A stretch of DNA of 64,000 nt from Polytrichum commune (lineage: Eukaryota > Streptophyta > Polytrichopsida > Polytrichales > Polytrichaceae), in NCBI GenBank assembly GCA_950295325.1, contig OX485803.1, forward strand, positions 52,591,554 through 52,655,553, written 5' to 3'. A program made the translations under genes and the position numbers. The notes beneath the pieces were generated by a model that was not told the DNA's origin, did no database searches, and saw only the letters and a program-made list of their open reading frames with translations. Every line of letters starts with the position of its first letter. The stretch's first letter is position 1. Below, piece by piece: positions 12,529 to 25,660 of the stretch.

Positions 12529-14143
12529 TCAAGTGCACAGATTCTTGCAACTAGACAATTCGGAAGACCTAAGCTGCAGAGGTTCTGCTTGAGGAACTGA
12601 GACCTGCCAAAACCTCATCAGACATAAATTTGTACAGGTTAGCACAACTCAAGGTTGATCTTGGAGGCCACAAAGTCTCCCAAAGATTTATGGTATGCCA
12701 AAAAATCAAGAGACTAATAATTACATAGCTTATTAGGTTACCATATGGTACACATTCGACTTAGCAGAAGAGAACTGGGATGACCCCCTGTTTTTCAATC
12801 AGCCAGATGAATTCTTCATAAACTCTATGTCTGCAACGTAATTCTTGCCACAGAGATCCTTAAATATTGCTCTAACAGCAGCATATATGCAAGTGCTACA
12901 ATGCCACAAATATGTAAGGATCACATATTGCTCTTGATTCATATCAGATGATGACATGATGTCATCTTCATAGATTCCAAATTCCCATATGCCTCAACCA
13001 AATCTTTCTGCCCTTTAAGGTTTGCCATTATCAAAACTCCAAGCAAGCTCCCCCATCTCCCTCATGGAACAAATGTGAAAAAGTGCAATTCTATGGGTGC
13101 CTACATAATTTCGCCATGACATACCATTTGGCCAGCAATTCTTTACTCCAGAACTGCTGAAGAAGCAATTCAGACTGATGCTACCCTGAAATTGGAACAA
13201 CCACCCTCTTTTTTGGGTCGCGATGAAACTCACCTGGTGGCAAACACAAAAACCTCATTGAAATAGATGGGAAATGTTAACCACATTCGCAAATCTCGTT
13301 CCAATACTCTCTACTGCAGATTGAACTCAGCAACTGTACACTTTCGAAGAGCCATACCCACCCACCTCCCACAAAACAAATTGCAGAAAGAGGGGGCAAC
13401 ACAAGTCCAAAACAGTTTCACTCACACTACCAAACCGCTGTTTCCTGAAGACATTCCATCAGCTGCTTTGAATTCTCTGTTTCGATCCGCATGTGGGTTA
13501 AGTGAATACTTAAAGCCTGACCCACAACCCTAAATTCATAGAATCACGCAAATTTCAAGTTCAGATCCTTCGTGTGCATATCTGTAGAAAATTCTGCCTC
13601 TGGGCCTCGATGGAATCTTGACACAAAGGGACAAGCAAAGTTTTTGTGCAGGCTTTTGAAACAAAAACCAGAGTGATCCCAAAAAACACAAAGTCCACAG
13701 ATAAAGCAGTGAACCCGTGAAGACTAAACTTACATGAAATTGTGCAGATTGTGATGATGTGTTTGGGATAAGACAAGAAGTTGTGGTGATGTGAAAAAGG
13801 ATCGGATCATCTGCATGACATAATATAAGGAAATGATCTTCTGAAGTTCGGCTAAGTTGCAGGCTAACTTAAGCATGGCATGCTTTGTCACCACTTCGTC
13901 CCTCCACCTCACCTCTTTATCATCATCCATATACTGGACGTCAAGAACAAGTGTCAGAGAGATTTTTGAGCATAATCGGTCAAAATCCGAGTGTTTCCAA
14001 GTCCAGCTGGTTACATGTTGTGATCTTTCAGTTTGTCTTAAATAGTTTGAGTTATATTCCATAGATCCTCTAAAATACTTGGTAATTTTTTTAAAGTCTT
14101 AAGCTTCAGTCGGTTCTCAAATTCAACCGGCTCATTGTAACTA
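12529..14143. other. ETF-QO upstream region, no gene recognised
   Basis: This 1.6-kb stretch lies 5' of the ETF-QO start and should contain its promoter and 5' UTR. The open frames are short and show no recognisable domain. I could not assign a TATA box or transcription start with confidence. Confidence 0.5.
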
Positions 14144-14471
14144 CACTAAATATGATATTTAGTATTTGATTATATTTAGTGTTGTTACCACCCTATCCTC
14201 CTCAACACTAATTTTCAATTTTTTGATAATTAGTGCTAGACATAAATGCGTTGCCACCTTCCCTACTGCCACCTCCTTTCTCCTTGTATCATTGTTAACT
14301 TTTTTTCATATCTTTACTAACACTAAATTCGTGCATGTAACTTCCACGTATTACCATAGTTGATATTTAGTGTTTGAGTTTACATTTGATGTTACTTACT
14401 TTCATAGGTTAGTGATATTTAGTGTATGTGTTCGTATTTAGTGTATCAAACACTAAATATCATGTTTAGTG
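14144..14471. mobile_element. CACTAAATAT-type MITE, copy A
   Basis: A 328-bp element with inverted ends: CACTAAATATGATATTTAGT at the left and a near-complement ending ATCATGTTTAGTG at the right, flanked on both sides by TA. It contains further TTTAGTGTT/AACACTAA blocks. It is very similar along its whole length to 29103-29418. The constant TA flank suggests a Tc1/mariner-like TA duplication, but the CACTA...TAGTG ends would also fit a CACTA derivative; I leave this open. Confidence 0.8.
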
Positions 14472-14887
14472 TAGCAGTCGGTTCTTCCCGTTCATTAGTC
14501 AAGAGACCCCCTACAAGCTTTTCCAAGCCGGGTCACCTGTCTGGATCATGCACGGATGTTGCGGCACCTGGGCAATCCAAGAAATTTATTTTCTACACAA
14601 AAAATTTCTAAACTAAATATGCCCAAAAGAAAATTTTAGGGGAAATTATTGCCCTTCACTTTGTGATGGGTCACCTTGTTCACATATCCCATTTGTTTAT
14701 TGAGTGCTCCTCACCTTCAAGATCCAAAATCCAATATATATGTCCACTTCCACTCGTCAAATAAGCGATTGACTAGAATCTCATCCCCAAAATGAAACCG
14801 TAAATAAATGAGTTCATAATTTGGAGGTAGTTTCTACAAGTATTCTACAAAGGGACTTGCAAGTAATTTTGAACATGAACTTGACTA
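14472..14887. repeat. Repeat flanking MITE copy A, shared with 29419-29710
   Basis: Sequence after the MITE also matches sequence after copy B: CCCCCTACAAGCTTTT/CTCCCTACGAGCTTTT, ATTGCCCTTCAC/ATTGCCCTTGCAT, CCTTCAAGATCCAAAATCC/CCTTTAAGGTCCAAAATCC and GATTGACTAGAATCTCAT/GATTGATTGTGATTTCAT. The MITE therefore sits in a larger element that was copied with it. Confidence 0.65.
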
Positions 14888-15357
14888 CACCGTTTATGGT
14901 TATTTAGTGTCACATGCGTAATAGTGTCACTTACCCTATTTTTTGAGGCATCTATTAGGTTGCATTCATGATGGACAACTTCACCATTAGTGTTGCCTCA
15001 TGACACTTGGCGTTCAAATGCACTTACTAATATCTTGGCATGAGTGTGTTCAACAATATTATGAGGTGTATGTCTATGTTACACAATGGTCTACAAGTTG
15101 ACTAAATTGTATGTACACAAATGACACTTGCCATTAGTATGCTCAATAACATCATCCCCTTGCATACTAAAACTCAAGCATCCCAAATGTGTTACACTAA
15201 ATGTCATAGTGTAAATAAATTTTCACTTAAAAATGTTTCCTATGTTCACAAATAATATCATTTTGCCAATTAGCGGACCTAACACTTTAAGACCTCTAGG
15301 CATCTAGTTTAGGCTCTTCAAAAATTATGAGCATGACACTAAATACCATAAACGGTG
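14888..15357. mobile_element. TIR element with CACCGTTTATGG ends, TA flanks
   Basis: A 470-bp element beginning CACCGTTTATGGTTATTTAG and ending CTAAATACCATAAACGGTG. The ends are complementary except for one missing base, and TA is present outside each end. No coding capacity. The TA target duplication suggests a Tc1/mariner (Stowaway-type) MITE. Confidence 0.75.
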
Positions 15358-17302
15358 TACTATTATAGTGTCTAAAATATCATACTAGTTTAAGAATATA
15401 CATGCTTTTAATAGTAATTTAATTGGTTTCTTTTTTCACACAAGTAAATTTCTACAAGTGTTCTAAAAAATGTATTCTACAATTGTAGTTGTTATTGGAA
15501 CACTTGTGGAACATTGGTACATTGGTACACTAGCCTCTTTACCCATGCAAATTACCTCAGGTCAAAACTAAAGTACAAAAATTTAGAACTTTGTTTAGGC
15601 AGTGTACCTCTAATTTATAGATTCATTATTGACAGTTTCATTTTAGGAATGGCGTTTTGATCAATGGCTTATTTTACAAACTGAAGAGAATGTATGTATT
15701 GGATTTTGGGTCTTGAAGGAGAGGTGCACTCAATATGGGAATTGTGGACAAGGTGGCCCATCACAAAGTGAAGGGGAACAAAAATTTCTTGAAATTCTCA
15801 TTCAAGCCAAAAAATCCAAAATACATTTATGCAGAGAATGTTGTCAGGTGCCCAAAAGTAGTGGGTTGCAAACCTATGCCTAATCCAAGCAGTAGACTCG
15901 AACCTAAAAAAACGTGTAAGGTTCTCCTAACATCTGCCCATCAATATCAATTAGTTAGGGTGTGTTTTGTGTTGTTTTTTGGTGTGTGTTTTTTTGTTTA
16001 AAAAGAATTCATCATTGGAAAGAGATAAATACACCTCAAAGTGTAGGCTATAATCCAAATGCCAAGCATCTAAGGTCAGCTCGAGACATTTTTGTTTTCA
16101 CCTACATAAACCACACTAAATATCATAGTGTTGTAGGGTGTCCTAACTCACGCAAAGTCTATGCATCAAAGTGAAAGTTTAGTGTCTCTTTGGAGGACTT
16201 TGCCCTCTTGCTCCAATCACCTTCTATCATATTTTAAACTCAAAAAACTCATCAAACTTCATTCAACTCATTTTGTGGAGGATAAGCCTTTGTGAGAATT
16301 TATTGTGGAGAAAACAAGTCACAATCTTAAAATTTAGATGTGTTTACATACTTACATACATAATCTCCACTTACCACCACATTTGTGGTCAATGTGTCAA
16401 TGATCACATTGGATGAACCTCTCAAAGTGGATTTGGAAACTATGCAACTCAAAAGTATTTTGAATCGTATCTCAATCTCTTGCAATTCAAAATCTGAGTC
16501 ACCATATTCCAAAACTCATTTGTGGTCATATGTACGTATACATGCATTCATTTGTGCTACTCACCTAGATCTTCCCCCACCTTTCATAAGGAATTTTCTT
16601 GAATAACCTATTATAACCTTACCTAGAACTTCGTGAATGTGATCGCATGGATCAAGAACTTGCCACACTTGCTTATTCAACCTTGCATATAGTTCATTAA
16701 AGTCTAGACTCATTGGCAAATCCATGAAGCCCTACTATCTTATGTTGGAGCACGGGTAGATCACTTAGTGCATTTTAAAAACGACGTGCAACATAATATA
16801 GAGAGGATTAAAATCATTTGAAATAAAAATTATAAAGGAAATCCAAATAATGAAGGGGCCATTAAATGTAGACAATCCCGTTATAAGTAAGTTAGATGGA
16901 CATAAAACGTGGGCCATTATTTTTTTGTAAAATTAATCTAGGGGCTGAAGATAAGGATCCTAAAAGGTATGTTTAGTATGGTATGTAAATGGGTTTAGGA
17001 CTCACGGGGATGGATGATAATTGGGATTTCCGTCTATCCAAAATTACTTAAAGGGAATATAGAGTACAAAAAATTATAGTGACTTGGACAATATAAGTAA
17101 TGGAAGGGTGCAAACAAATGGGCCATTTTTGAAATTTAAGTAATTATAGGGAGGCTTTAATTCAACCCTTGAAGGTAAATAGCCCCAAAACAAAAAAAAC
17201 CCCAACCGCACGTGGTGCACAAAAATGCCTTAGAGTGATCTACCCGTGTGTTGGAGCCTCTCTTCATTTCTCCCCAACACAATGTGCTACACGGTGTGAT
17301 TA
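15358..17302. other. Intergenic, no gene recognised
   Basis: AT-rich spacer. It contains scattered CACTAAATATCAT/TTTAGTGT fragments related to the nearby MITEs (for example near 16110). The open frame at 15735-16001 ends in a hydrophobic run and resembles nothing I recognise. Confidence 0.45.
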
Positions 17303-17509
17303 CACTAAATACTGTACCTAGTATCACTTACTAATTGGCATTACACAATACTCTAACTATTTACTGTATATCTCATTTTTTACCAACAAAGGTCAAATTG
17401 GTTGTTTGGACATTGTAAAGCATTACTTGGTAAATTTTCACAATAACAAAAGATGTAGCATTGTGTAACTCCAAATAGTAAGTGAGACTAAATACAATTA
17501 TAATTAGTG
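17303..17509. mobile_element. CACTAAATAT-type MITE, short degenerate copy C
   Basis: About 207 bp with CACTAAATACTGTACCTAGT at the left and AATTAGTG at the right. Internal inverted segments ATTGGCATTACACAAT and ATTGTGTAACTCCAAATA match copy D at 26596-26791. The ends are degraded. Confidence 0.6.
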
Positions 17510-17931
17510 CAGTTGTGTGTGCACACAAATACGTCACACAAATATGGCTCCACTTGCTTTTTTATTTTCAAGATCATTACATTCCATCTTCATCTTTTAA
17601 TTTCAGTTTTCCCAAACAAGGTCACCAACCAAAACAGGTGCACCTATGTAACTTCAGCACAATGTTAAAAATTACAACACATTGCTGTCATTTGCATTTT
17701 CAACCATGATTCTGGAGATTGCCACTCACATGAGCAAGAGGTAGCTAAGATGTTTTCCAACAAAACGATCGATTGGAGATACGTACTCGGCTCAAGTGAA
17801 TGTCTTGAATAAGAGGAAATCAGTGTACATGATACAAAGTATACATTGGCTTTGCATGAGCAACGAGCGACAGAGGGAATAATTAGTGCGTGCATACCCA
17901 ACAAGTACCTAAATCTTCGATCTACATCTAC

Positions 17932-20900
17932 TCATGCAACCACTCGTGGACTCACGTCCGGGTTGCTGCAAATGTGAGACGTCGACGTCCACACCACTTC
18001 AAAGTCCTTTGCGAGCGGGAGCCGAAGTCCCACAAACTGCACCATCCCGGATCCCTCGGTGTGAATGATTTCCATGTCCGCAGGTGCAGGGTCTCCGTTG
18101 ACGTGCACGATGTGCGGGGACGCATGCATCCCAAAAACCATGACGTTGTGTAGAGAAAGCCCTCGCTGCGCAACACAATGCGGCACGTGCACGGAGGATC
18201 GCAAGGAGTAGCGGTCTCCCACGCGTGTGGCCTCGAACTCGATGTGGGACGCGCATCCCGACGTGAGCGACATCTCGACTTGTTCGTCGTCGTCGATGTA
18301 AACATGGCCGGATGCGGATTCGCGCTTGATCGCTTGATCCGCGTTCGCGCTACACGACATGGAGGAGGAGGTAGGAGTGAGGCAAGACGATAACGGAAGC
18401 ACCTCGGGTGCAAATGCGATAAGGAGTGTGAATGGTGTCTTCTGCGCTTGCTTGGTGGTCATCGCAAACTCTTGCATGGGGATGATGGAGCCGTCGCGGA
18501 TGTGCACGTTGATGGCGTCGGCCGGGGTGGGAAGCTCTTTCCACACGCCTTCTTCGCCCGCCCAAATCGCGTCGGCCGGGTCGAAGAGGTTATACCAGAA
18601 GCCTTTCGGGAAATACGCCTTCACGCTCGTTGCATTTTCGTATAACACGGGAGACACCAACATGGAGCGGCCGAGCAAGAACTGGTCGTTGATGTCCCAT
18701 GTGCCTTCGTCGTGAGGAAACTCGAGAAACAATGCACGGAGCATGGGTGCACCCGTCATGTGGGATTCGTACATGAGCGTGTAAAGGAAAGGCAAGAGGC
18801 GGTACCTCCACCTGAAATATTTGGAAGCACTTTCGACCACAGAATCCCATAAATAGAACTCTTGGTCCTTGGCCATGTTGTCGTTGTGAGAGCGCGCAAA
18901 CGGGTAGAAAGCGCCCAGCTGTGCCCACCTTCGGCAAAGCTCCTCCGTCGTGTGCATGTTGAAACCGCAAATATCGGCTCCCACCATGGGTACCCCAAAC
19001 ATGCCTGAACTCAAAATAGTGGGAATTGAGGATCGGAGCTCACTCCACAATGCGCCATTGTCACCTGTCCAATGTGCGGCGTATGCACCCGTTCCTACGA
19101 AACCCGACCGTGAAAGAACAAACGGCCGCTTCTTGGTTACCTGCATAGAGAAATTCACATCATTCTGTTTGTTTAGAAATTATCCTGGGATCATCGACAC
19201 AAATATCCTGAATCAGTCAAAGACACAAGGGTTAAAACCTACAATTTCTAGATTCAGCAAGTGGCAGGTGAAAAGACCGGATAATTCCCAACATTGCCAC
19301 CAGTGTGAATTGTGGTGTTGCTTCATTTTTGAGTTCGTCTAAGTCTCTATATAATCCAAAGGCAGGCGAAACAAGACATAGAGGACTCTCGAGGAGTACC
19401 GCCTCACTTTCAAAGGTGACCGCCTTGAATGGGCGTGGACAAGTCGGCATGCACCTGTCTTCCCCCAAAGGCAAGCCCCTAGGTTCCCACATGATGAAAA
19501 TATTTGGTTCACCCAGATACTCCCACAATGATTGCGTGGACCGTAGGTGGTAGGGTGCACGGGGAAAATCAAGTGTTAGGAAGGTCATGCATCCTAGCAC
19601 CATTCCAACCTTGGGCGACTTAATCTCAGGATTACCATGGGATCCAGGTTAAGACTTTGGGCTTAAGATTAACGTGCCTAATTCCGACGCAACAATAATC
19701 TTAACACCTATATTATTGAACGCCTAACATCCACACACCTTTATTGTTGAACACCTAACATCCAAACACCGATATTTGAGTGGTATGTGATTACATGTGT
19801 TTAAACTCAGAATGTGCTAACTGTGATAAATTTGATAGTCAACTTAATTGGAGGACTGACATGACCACTTCATGAGAACAAGAATCTTCACTTTGATAAT
19901 GAATAAGATAATCAAATGAGCTCCAAAAACTGTTAGGCAAAAAGCTGTCTGACACGATTTGGATATCCTAATCATTTCGCACTAATTGTGTGTTTCATAT
20001 CAAACTAGAGGTGGGTGCACAGTGAAAAGTATTCAAATTAAGCACGTCTACCTTAAGACACCCTCAATAAGCAGACAATGAGCCCTCCTCTCTATGAACA
20101 CGGGGTCAGGACACAAAAAACATTTCCTACTTTGGTGATCATAGCAATATCATAGATTCAAAATGAAGTTAATTAGCTTAACGCACCTCCTCCAGGGCTT
20201 TGTAAGTGGCCATGGCCTCTGACATGCCGTAGACGTTATGTGAATCGTATTGACGCACACCATTGTAGTGCTGAGCACTCATGGCCACCGTCTTGACATT
20301 CAATTCCCGCTCTATTCCAAAGGCATCAATTGTGTAAGGAGGATTATCCCATTTCGTAAGACGGGTTTCATTGTTGTCACATACCATGCAACACTTCCAA
20401 ATAATATCTGGACATTGCACACCAGGAACGTAGTAACAGTTTGGGCCTGTGCAAAAGTTGGCAGGCTCATTCATGTCCAGCCAGAGACCATCAAATGGGA
20501 TGAGATCGTGAAAATCGGCGATTTCTTGTGTCCACCACTTTTGTGCATTTGGGTGGAAAAAGTCAGGGATGTTGGCTGCACCTGGCCAAACTTGGGCTAT
20601 GTATCGACCCTCCCCAGTTCCGTTCTTTAGAAATACGTCAAGCTCACTACCACGTACATATGATTTGTAAGTCTCATCAATCTTGATACCTGCATAACAT
20701 TCAACAATTCAATCATCGACTGCCCACAATGTACAACTGCTGACACTATACCAAATTACATGCAGTTTGTGAGGGGTTTGGACCAATGTATAGGTGACTG
20801 CATGGGTATCAATAATCAAGATCAATCATTGTACCAAAGAACCTACCCATGGGTATCGAAATTGTAGTTCCAATCAAATATTGATATTGGTGGGTATCTC

Positions 20901-23900
20901 AAGGTGAGAGAATCTTTGTACACCCGAGTTATTATTTTGAGTCCATACCATTTTAAACCATATTGATATTAGGGCGATTCTACCTAGCTATAAAGATGCT
21001 TGCATGGTATACAAACCCTAATTAGTATCAAAAACAAAAAAAATACCTACAAATACCCATATCCTACTGGCATCAAAATCTGCAAACTCCTCATAGATAC
21101 AAGAATGGTATAAAAAAGGCGATATCAGTCCAACACTAAAGTAGACAGCAAGATCATCTATTAAGAAACTGAAGTTATATACTTTAAGAGCATTTCCAAC
21201 TGAGCTGAAATTATAATGTTGATATTTTGTAGCCGAGGTAAAAGGGACATAATGAGTACCTGGGTCAAGGATCATGACAAACTTTTGGTCGTTACTGTGG
21301 AGACGGTCGACTAAGGCGCGAACCTTTTTCTCAGGGTATGTCTCAGGGTCTAAAGTGAAGACTTTGAAGTTATCCATGTGATCAATGTCTGCCCATATTG
21401 ACTCTAATGGGAGATTTGCAGCCTCAAATTTCTGAACGACAATCTCAAGTTCCTCCACTGTTTTGTACCCGAATCGAGCCTGGTGGAAGCCTGCTCCCCC
21501 AACAAGCCCATTATTCAATTACAACCATTAGCAAACATCCACAGTTTACACAAACATATGAGATGAACAAACAAAACATAACATTCTTGAGCCTTGTGAT
21601 AATTATTAAGAACCCTCGCTTTCTATTCTAGGTTCAACAATAAACTTCTAAGAACCAAGCCCTTAATTGCATACATGAATGCCCAACATAGCCAAGTGGT
21701 CGACACCTCATTGTTGCCTACCTTTCGATACAAACTCTTGAACTCCCATCTACCAAGATTCAATCAAAGGGTTGCGTCCCACATGGAATTGTTCTTAGCT
21801 TATCCGAATTTCCCAAGAATATTCTATTTTCTCTGGGAGTCGACTAAGGTAGAAGTGCCCAAATCAAACACAACAATAATCTGGACACCTATATTAGAGT
21901 GGTAAGTGGTTAGGCGTGGATCTAAGAACTGCCACCGAAAAGGCATGTGATTTGAAGAGATTGGACTACAGGCTCAAAATTTGCTAACCGATCTAGGTTC
22001 AATAGTTAACATGATTGGGGGGACCTATATGACCACTTAATGAGCACAAGGATCGTCGGTTTAATAATGAATAAGATATTCATATGAGCTCCCAAATTTC
22101 TGAGGCAAATGGCTAGGGACACGATTTAGATTTGCTAATCATCTTGCACTTATTGCGTGAATATTCTCCTACAAGAAGTGAGTGCAGAGAGAAAAGTATC
22201 CATCTAAGGCATGTCTACCTCATCAAGAATGGTCTGAAAAGAAAGTTTGTCACAAACGTCAAGTCAGGTAGTGAGAATTAATACCTAGACTCCAATATGG
22301 CATAGCCACCGGCCGCCCCACAAGTTGTGTATATTGATCAATGACAGCCAACGGGGATGGACCAGGAAAGAAGTAGAAGTCAAAAACACCACCGATGGCT
22401 TTGTAGGTGAGGTATTCTTTTTCGTAGATGATGTCCATCCCATTGCTATTCAGAAATAGCACTCCATTTGCAATCCCACCTTTTTGCAAATCAATGTAAA
22501 GTGGGTAGCTACTGTATAAGGGGATGTCCACAAAGTAGCTTGCAATGTCAGTGTCATAAAGAGTGATTCTTTTGCCAGGCGTGAGGAGCATTCCTTCGGG
22601 CCGAGTCACCTCCCCAAACCCATATAGGGCTGCATCTGTTGGCAGCCTGGTGGAAATTTCCAAATACTGGTCCTTGAACACCAAGCTATTGAACTGAAAC
22701 TCCGACTCCACTTTAGGTAGTGTGTTGAACAACACCTCATTGTTCGACCGCCGCGTGATTGAAAAACTAAATGGCTCAATGGTGTATTTTAGCAACAGGG
22801 GATGTGTTGATGACATGTCAGTTAGCTCATGTTCTTTGGTATTTCTTCCAGTGGGAGATTCTACGGAGTTCTCATTTTTGAGGTCATAACCTACCACTTC
22901 CGGGCGGGGAAGTAATGACATGGGAACCTCCCACCGGTCGACTTTGGCATCTGTGATGTGAACATGAATTCTTCCCTCCTCTTCGTACCTGCAAAATGAC
23001 CATAACAATAAATAAAAAATGAATCACTATCTGCAGGTTACAAGCTTGTGGATGCAGGTTACAGCTCTCATGCTGCAAGGCCCAGCCAGATTTGCAAGTT
23101 TGGTGGGCCAAGGTAAACGAATTTGGACCCTTCCAAGAGCCTACAATGGTGGAGCAATGGTTCCTACTTTTAGGGGGTGTTGGTATACACGTTGTACATC
23201 CAAGCCCGAGATTGAACTTATAGTCATCAGACTTGAGAATCTTACAACTTCAAGCTCAGACTTCAACTTGAACCTGAATCCAAAAAATCGAGGACCAACC
23301 TTGAGGCAAAGCCCTACCACCATCTTAGGCGCATGTAAACAGAGACTCAATTTCTGTTACCTTCGCCAACCAAACTTGCAGACTTGAGATTGAGCTCAAG
23401 TCGGTGTGGCAATCCTATGCAATAGAAAACTGCCAGACTAGTAGAGTTATCCTTTACTTCAATCGATATTTCATCAGGAGTTGGTTGTTTTGTATGCAAA
23501 CAACCAACTCGTGACAATAACTCCGGTTGAATTAAAGAATAACTCCCGTCGAATTGACGGATAACTCCGGTTGAATTGAAGGACAATCTCCTAGCAGCAT
23601 GCGTTAAACATGTCATGTCCATGCGACTGACTCATAAGACCTACAAGAAAACAACTTGTTACCTTTCAGTTCAGCTTCTCGCCCTAGCGGTGGCAGATAC
23701 CACAGAAAGCAAGGAACATATAACACCATTGCTCATTGGCCACTTTAAAGAACCCTGAAACACCATCCCATTCTGAATAACAAGAACTACATACATACTT
23801 TCCAACAACAGGCACCACTAGTCAAGCAACCAGCTGCCAGGTGGATTAAGCCAAATATAAACCCTCTTTCGTTTTCTTGTGATAATTTTATAAACCTCAA

Positions 23901-24227
23901 CCCTAGTGGTGGGCTTCAAGACTGTCCACACAACAACTAACCCTCATTATATACACTGACGCTAAAATTTATTTCTTAGTGAAGGGATTCTACGTCTAAA
24001 TACCTGGCAGTGAAGCGTAATTCCTCAATGTCTGGGCCGTATGCATCTGATCCTTCAATGAGCTTGAGATGAGCAACAATCCCAGTCCCATCCTGAAACT
24101 CGCTGATGGAATCCACCCGGTACCCACTTCCAAGTGGGCCAGCAGGAAAATTCTTTGTCCCACATTGGGCACCGGAAAGAATATCAAAAATCCCCAAAAT
24201 TGTCACTAAACTCACAAACTGACGCAT
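17932..24227 (-). CDS. Alpha-glucosidase, glycoside hydrolase family 31, secreted, complete
   Basis: Retaining hydrolase that releases glucose (or xylose in relatives) from non-reducing alpha-linked ends; plant members act in the apoplast or vacuole. Five exons, high to low: 24227-24004, 22988-22285, 21490-21260, 20689-20187 and 19140-17932, all with GT donors and AG acceptors and matching phases, giving about 956 residues. The first 22 residues form a hydrophobic signal peptide ending GAQC. An in-frame ATG at 24275 would add 16 residues that spoil the signal peptide, so I prefer 24227. Exon 2 carries the GH31 N-terminal domain (ALYGFGEV). Exon 4 holds the nucleophile in WLDMNEPANF (Asp codon 20475-20477). 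Exon 5 holds the acid/base in HWTGDN (Asp codon 19060-19062) and the C-terminal beta domains. Alpha-xylosidase activity cannot be excluded. Confidence 0.97.
19262..19660. repeat. Dispersed repeat in alpha-glucosidase intron 4 (pair with 11385-11775)
   Basis: Same repeat as in ETF-QO intron 1, in the same orientation, with shared blocks spread over about 400 bp. It is followed directly by a copy of a second dispersed family. Confidence 0.7.
19661..20060 (+). repeat. Dispersed repeat family R2, copy 1 (alpha-glucosidase intron 4)
   Basis: Shared landmarks: AACACCTATATT, CATGACCACTTCATGAG, TTTGATAATGAATAAGATAA, ACACGATTTGGAT, CTAATCATTTCGCACT and GGTGGGTGCACAGTGAAAAG. The same order of blocks occurs at 21840-22215 and 49953-50235, with reverse-strand fragments at 33755-33870 and 38745-38860. 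Non-coding; probably part of an LTR or other element. Confidence 0.65.
20775..21015 (+). repeat. Dispersed repeat family R3, copy 1 (alpha-glucosidase intron 3)
   Basis: The blocks GGGTATCAATAATCAA, ATTGGTGGGTATCTCAAGGT, GAGAGAATCTTTGTACACC, AAACCATATTGAT and CTTGCATGGTATA recur in the same order on the opposite strand at 37905-38120. Confidence 0.7.
21840..22215 (+). repeat. Dispersed repeat family R2, copy 2 (alpha-glucosidase intron 2)
   Basis: The longest copy in the window: ATAATCTGGACACCTATATT, GAAGAGATTGGACTACAGGC, TATATGACCACTTAATGAGC, TTTAATAATGAATAAGATAT, ACACGATTTAGATTTGCTAA and CTACAAGAAGTGAGTGCAGA. Confidence 0.7.
23442..23585. mobile_element. Foldback MITE, internally deleted copy (alpha-glucosidase intron 1)
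   Basis: It has the TAGAGTTATCC end and GGAGTTGGTTGTTTTGTATG, followed at once by the inverted CAAACAACCAACTC and AATAACTCC, so it is a short hairpin lacking the middle of the ETF-QO intron copies. An extra GGATAACTCCGGTTGAATTG follows. Confidence 0.6.
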
Positions 24228-25660
24228 CCCTTGTGCCCAGTACCATTGCTCTCTGCAGGTAGTTGCAGTACCCATATCTTTCTTACTTTACGTCCTTCGC
24301 CTAAACCTCCAGATCAACTCCAAACTTTCTGAAATTTAAGATTAGGTCTAAATTCTAATCTTCTCTACCTATCATTGTAGTTCGAGGTTACAAGAGTGCA
24401 GAAAGTAGGAATCAGGGCACTGAGGAGGGACTTAGGACCTCTCAAGAAGACATTTGAGTGGTCGCCATGACTTCCACAAGTATTCTAACCCACCCATAAT
24501 TGATGCAGTTTCCGATATCACCGACCTCACTTGTGGAAGTAGTCACTCGACCAACATACATACATACAATTCTACCACTTGGAGTTCAAATCTTTGCAAT
24601 TTCATGGTAGCACTCGGAATTAGCTAACAAAGTCACTCAAGGAGCCTACCTACCAAGAAAGGAAGGCCATTTCCCAGGCAGCTGCTTCAAATAAATTCAG
24701 AGCTAAACATTGAAGTTTAAGTTTCTACAAGTTCGTGTTGAACCTCGGAAGCTAAATGTGATGCCAAATGAGCTGTGTCTTCTAACCAAGAAAGGAAGGC
24801 TTTTGCCCTACTCAGACAGGTTCACATGCGGGATAAGTTCATAACATTCGTCAAGAGCGTCCACGCACCAGCTAATGATTCCAAACACACTAAAAACTAT
24901 GCACAGGGCAGATTCCAACTCCAACCATGGCTTCTCAAAATCTTATGAACTCAACAAACACTGCACTTGTCACCAAGAAATAAGTTACATCCATATGATC
25001 AAATTCACTCTGCACTAACAAATATCACGTGCACCTTAATTGACTGGCTCCTTAACCCAGCTGTCCTGTACTTAGACCTGAATTGCAATGAAACTCAATG
25101 AGATTTACCACATCAAATTTGCCAGATGACTCAACCACTCACTCAACACCCACTCACACACACACAAATGTCTTTCAAAAAACTTGGATCTAGGACTGGC
25201 CAGTGATGAGTCCTTGCTTGCACTGGGAAAACCAAAGATTGCAGCGAACTGAACTGATCTTTGACGCCCCCAACTATAACTTATGCATGTGATGCTCAGC
25301 CCCTTCCAACATTAAAAAATTACAGTGATCATGCTCCGAGGCAAGTAAAAGTGGAAGTCGAGGAGCCACTCAAGCTGTGCAGAGCTCCTTCCCGGAATCA
25401 TGCAGGAGCAGAGGGAAGAATCTCCACATGGCAGTTTTCCGGGAGGTCAAGTTGACGGATCGAAGTTGGAATGCATCCCATTTCGCAGCCTCAATGCTGA
25501 ACTTATAACCTCCAGGTGTAACTCTATCTACCTTAGAGCAATCCCAGTCGTCCCCTGCATCCACGAACGATCAGGAACGAAAAGTGGCTTCCGTCCACCA
25601 TGGAGATGCAGACCCAGGAAATATTGCACTCTTTATGATATTTTGTGTCACCAATTCTAA
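24228..25660. other. Alpha-glucosidase upstream region, no gene recognised
   Basis: 1.4 kb 5' of the secreted alpha-glucosidase and its likely promoter. The short open frames here show no domain. No repeat boundary is obvious before 25661. Confidence 0.5.

Noticed and set aside
15735-16174. Two overlapping open frames as a small gene
   Set aside because: No domain, no start context and no splice structure; a hydrophobic run comes from a T/G-rich tract.
18178-18970. Several plus- and minus-strand open frames of 60-130 codons over the alpha-glucosidase last exon
   Set aside because: They are shadows of the GC-rich coding exon in other frames; the GH31 frame explains the sequence.
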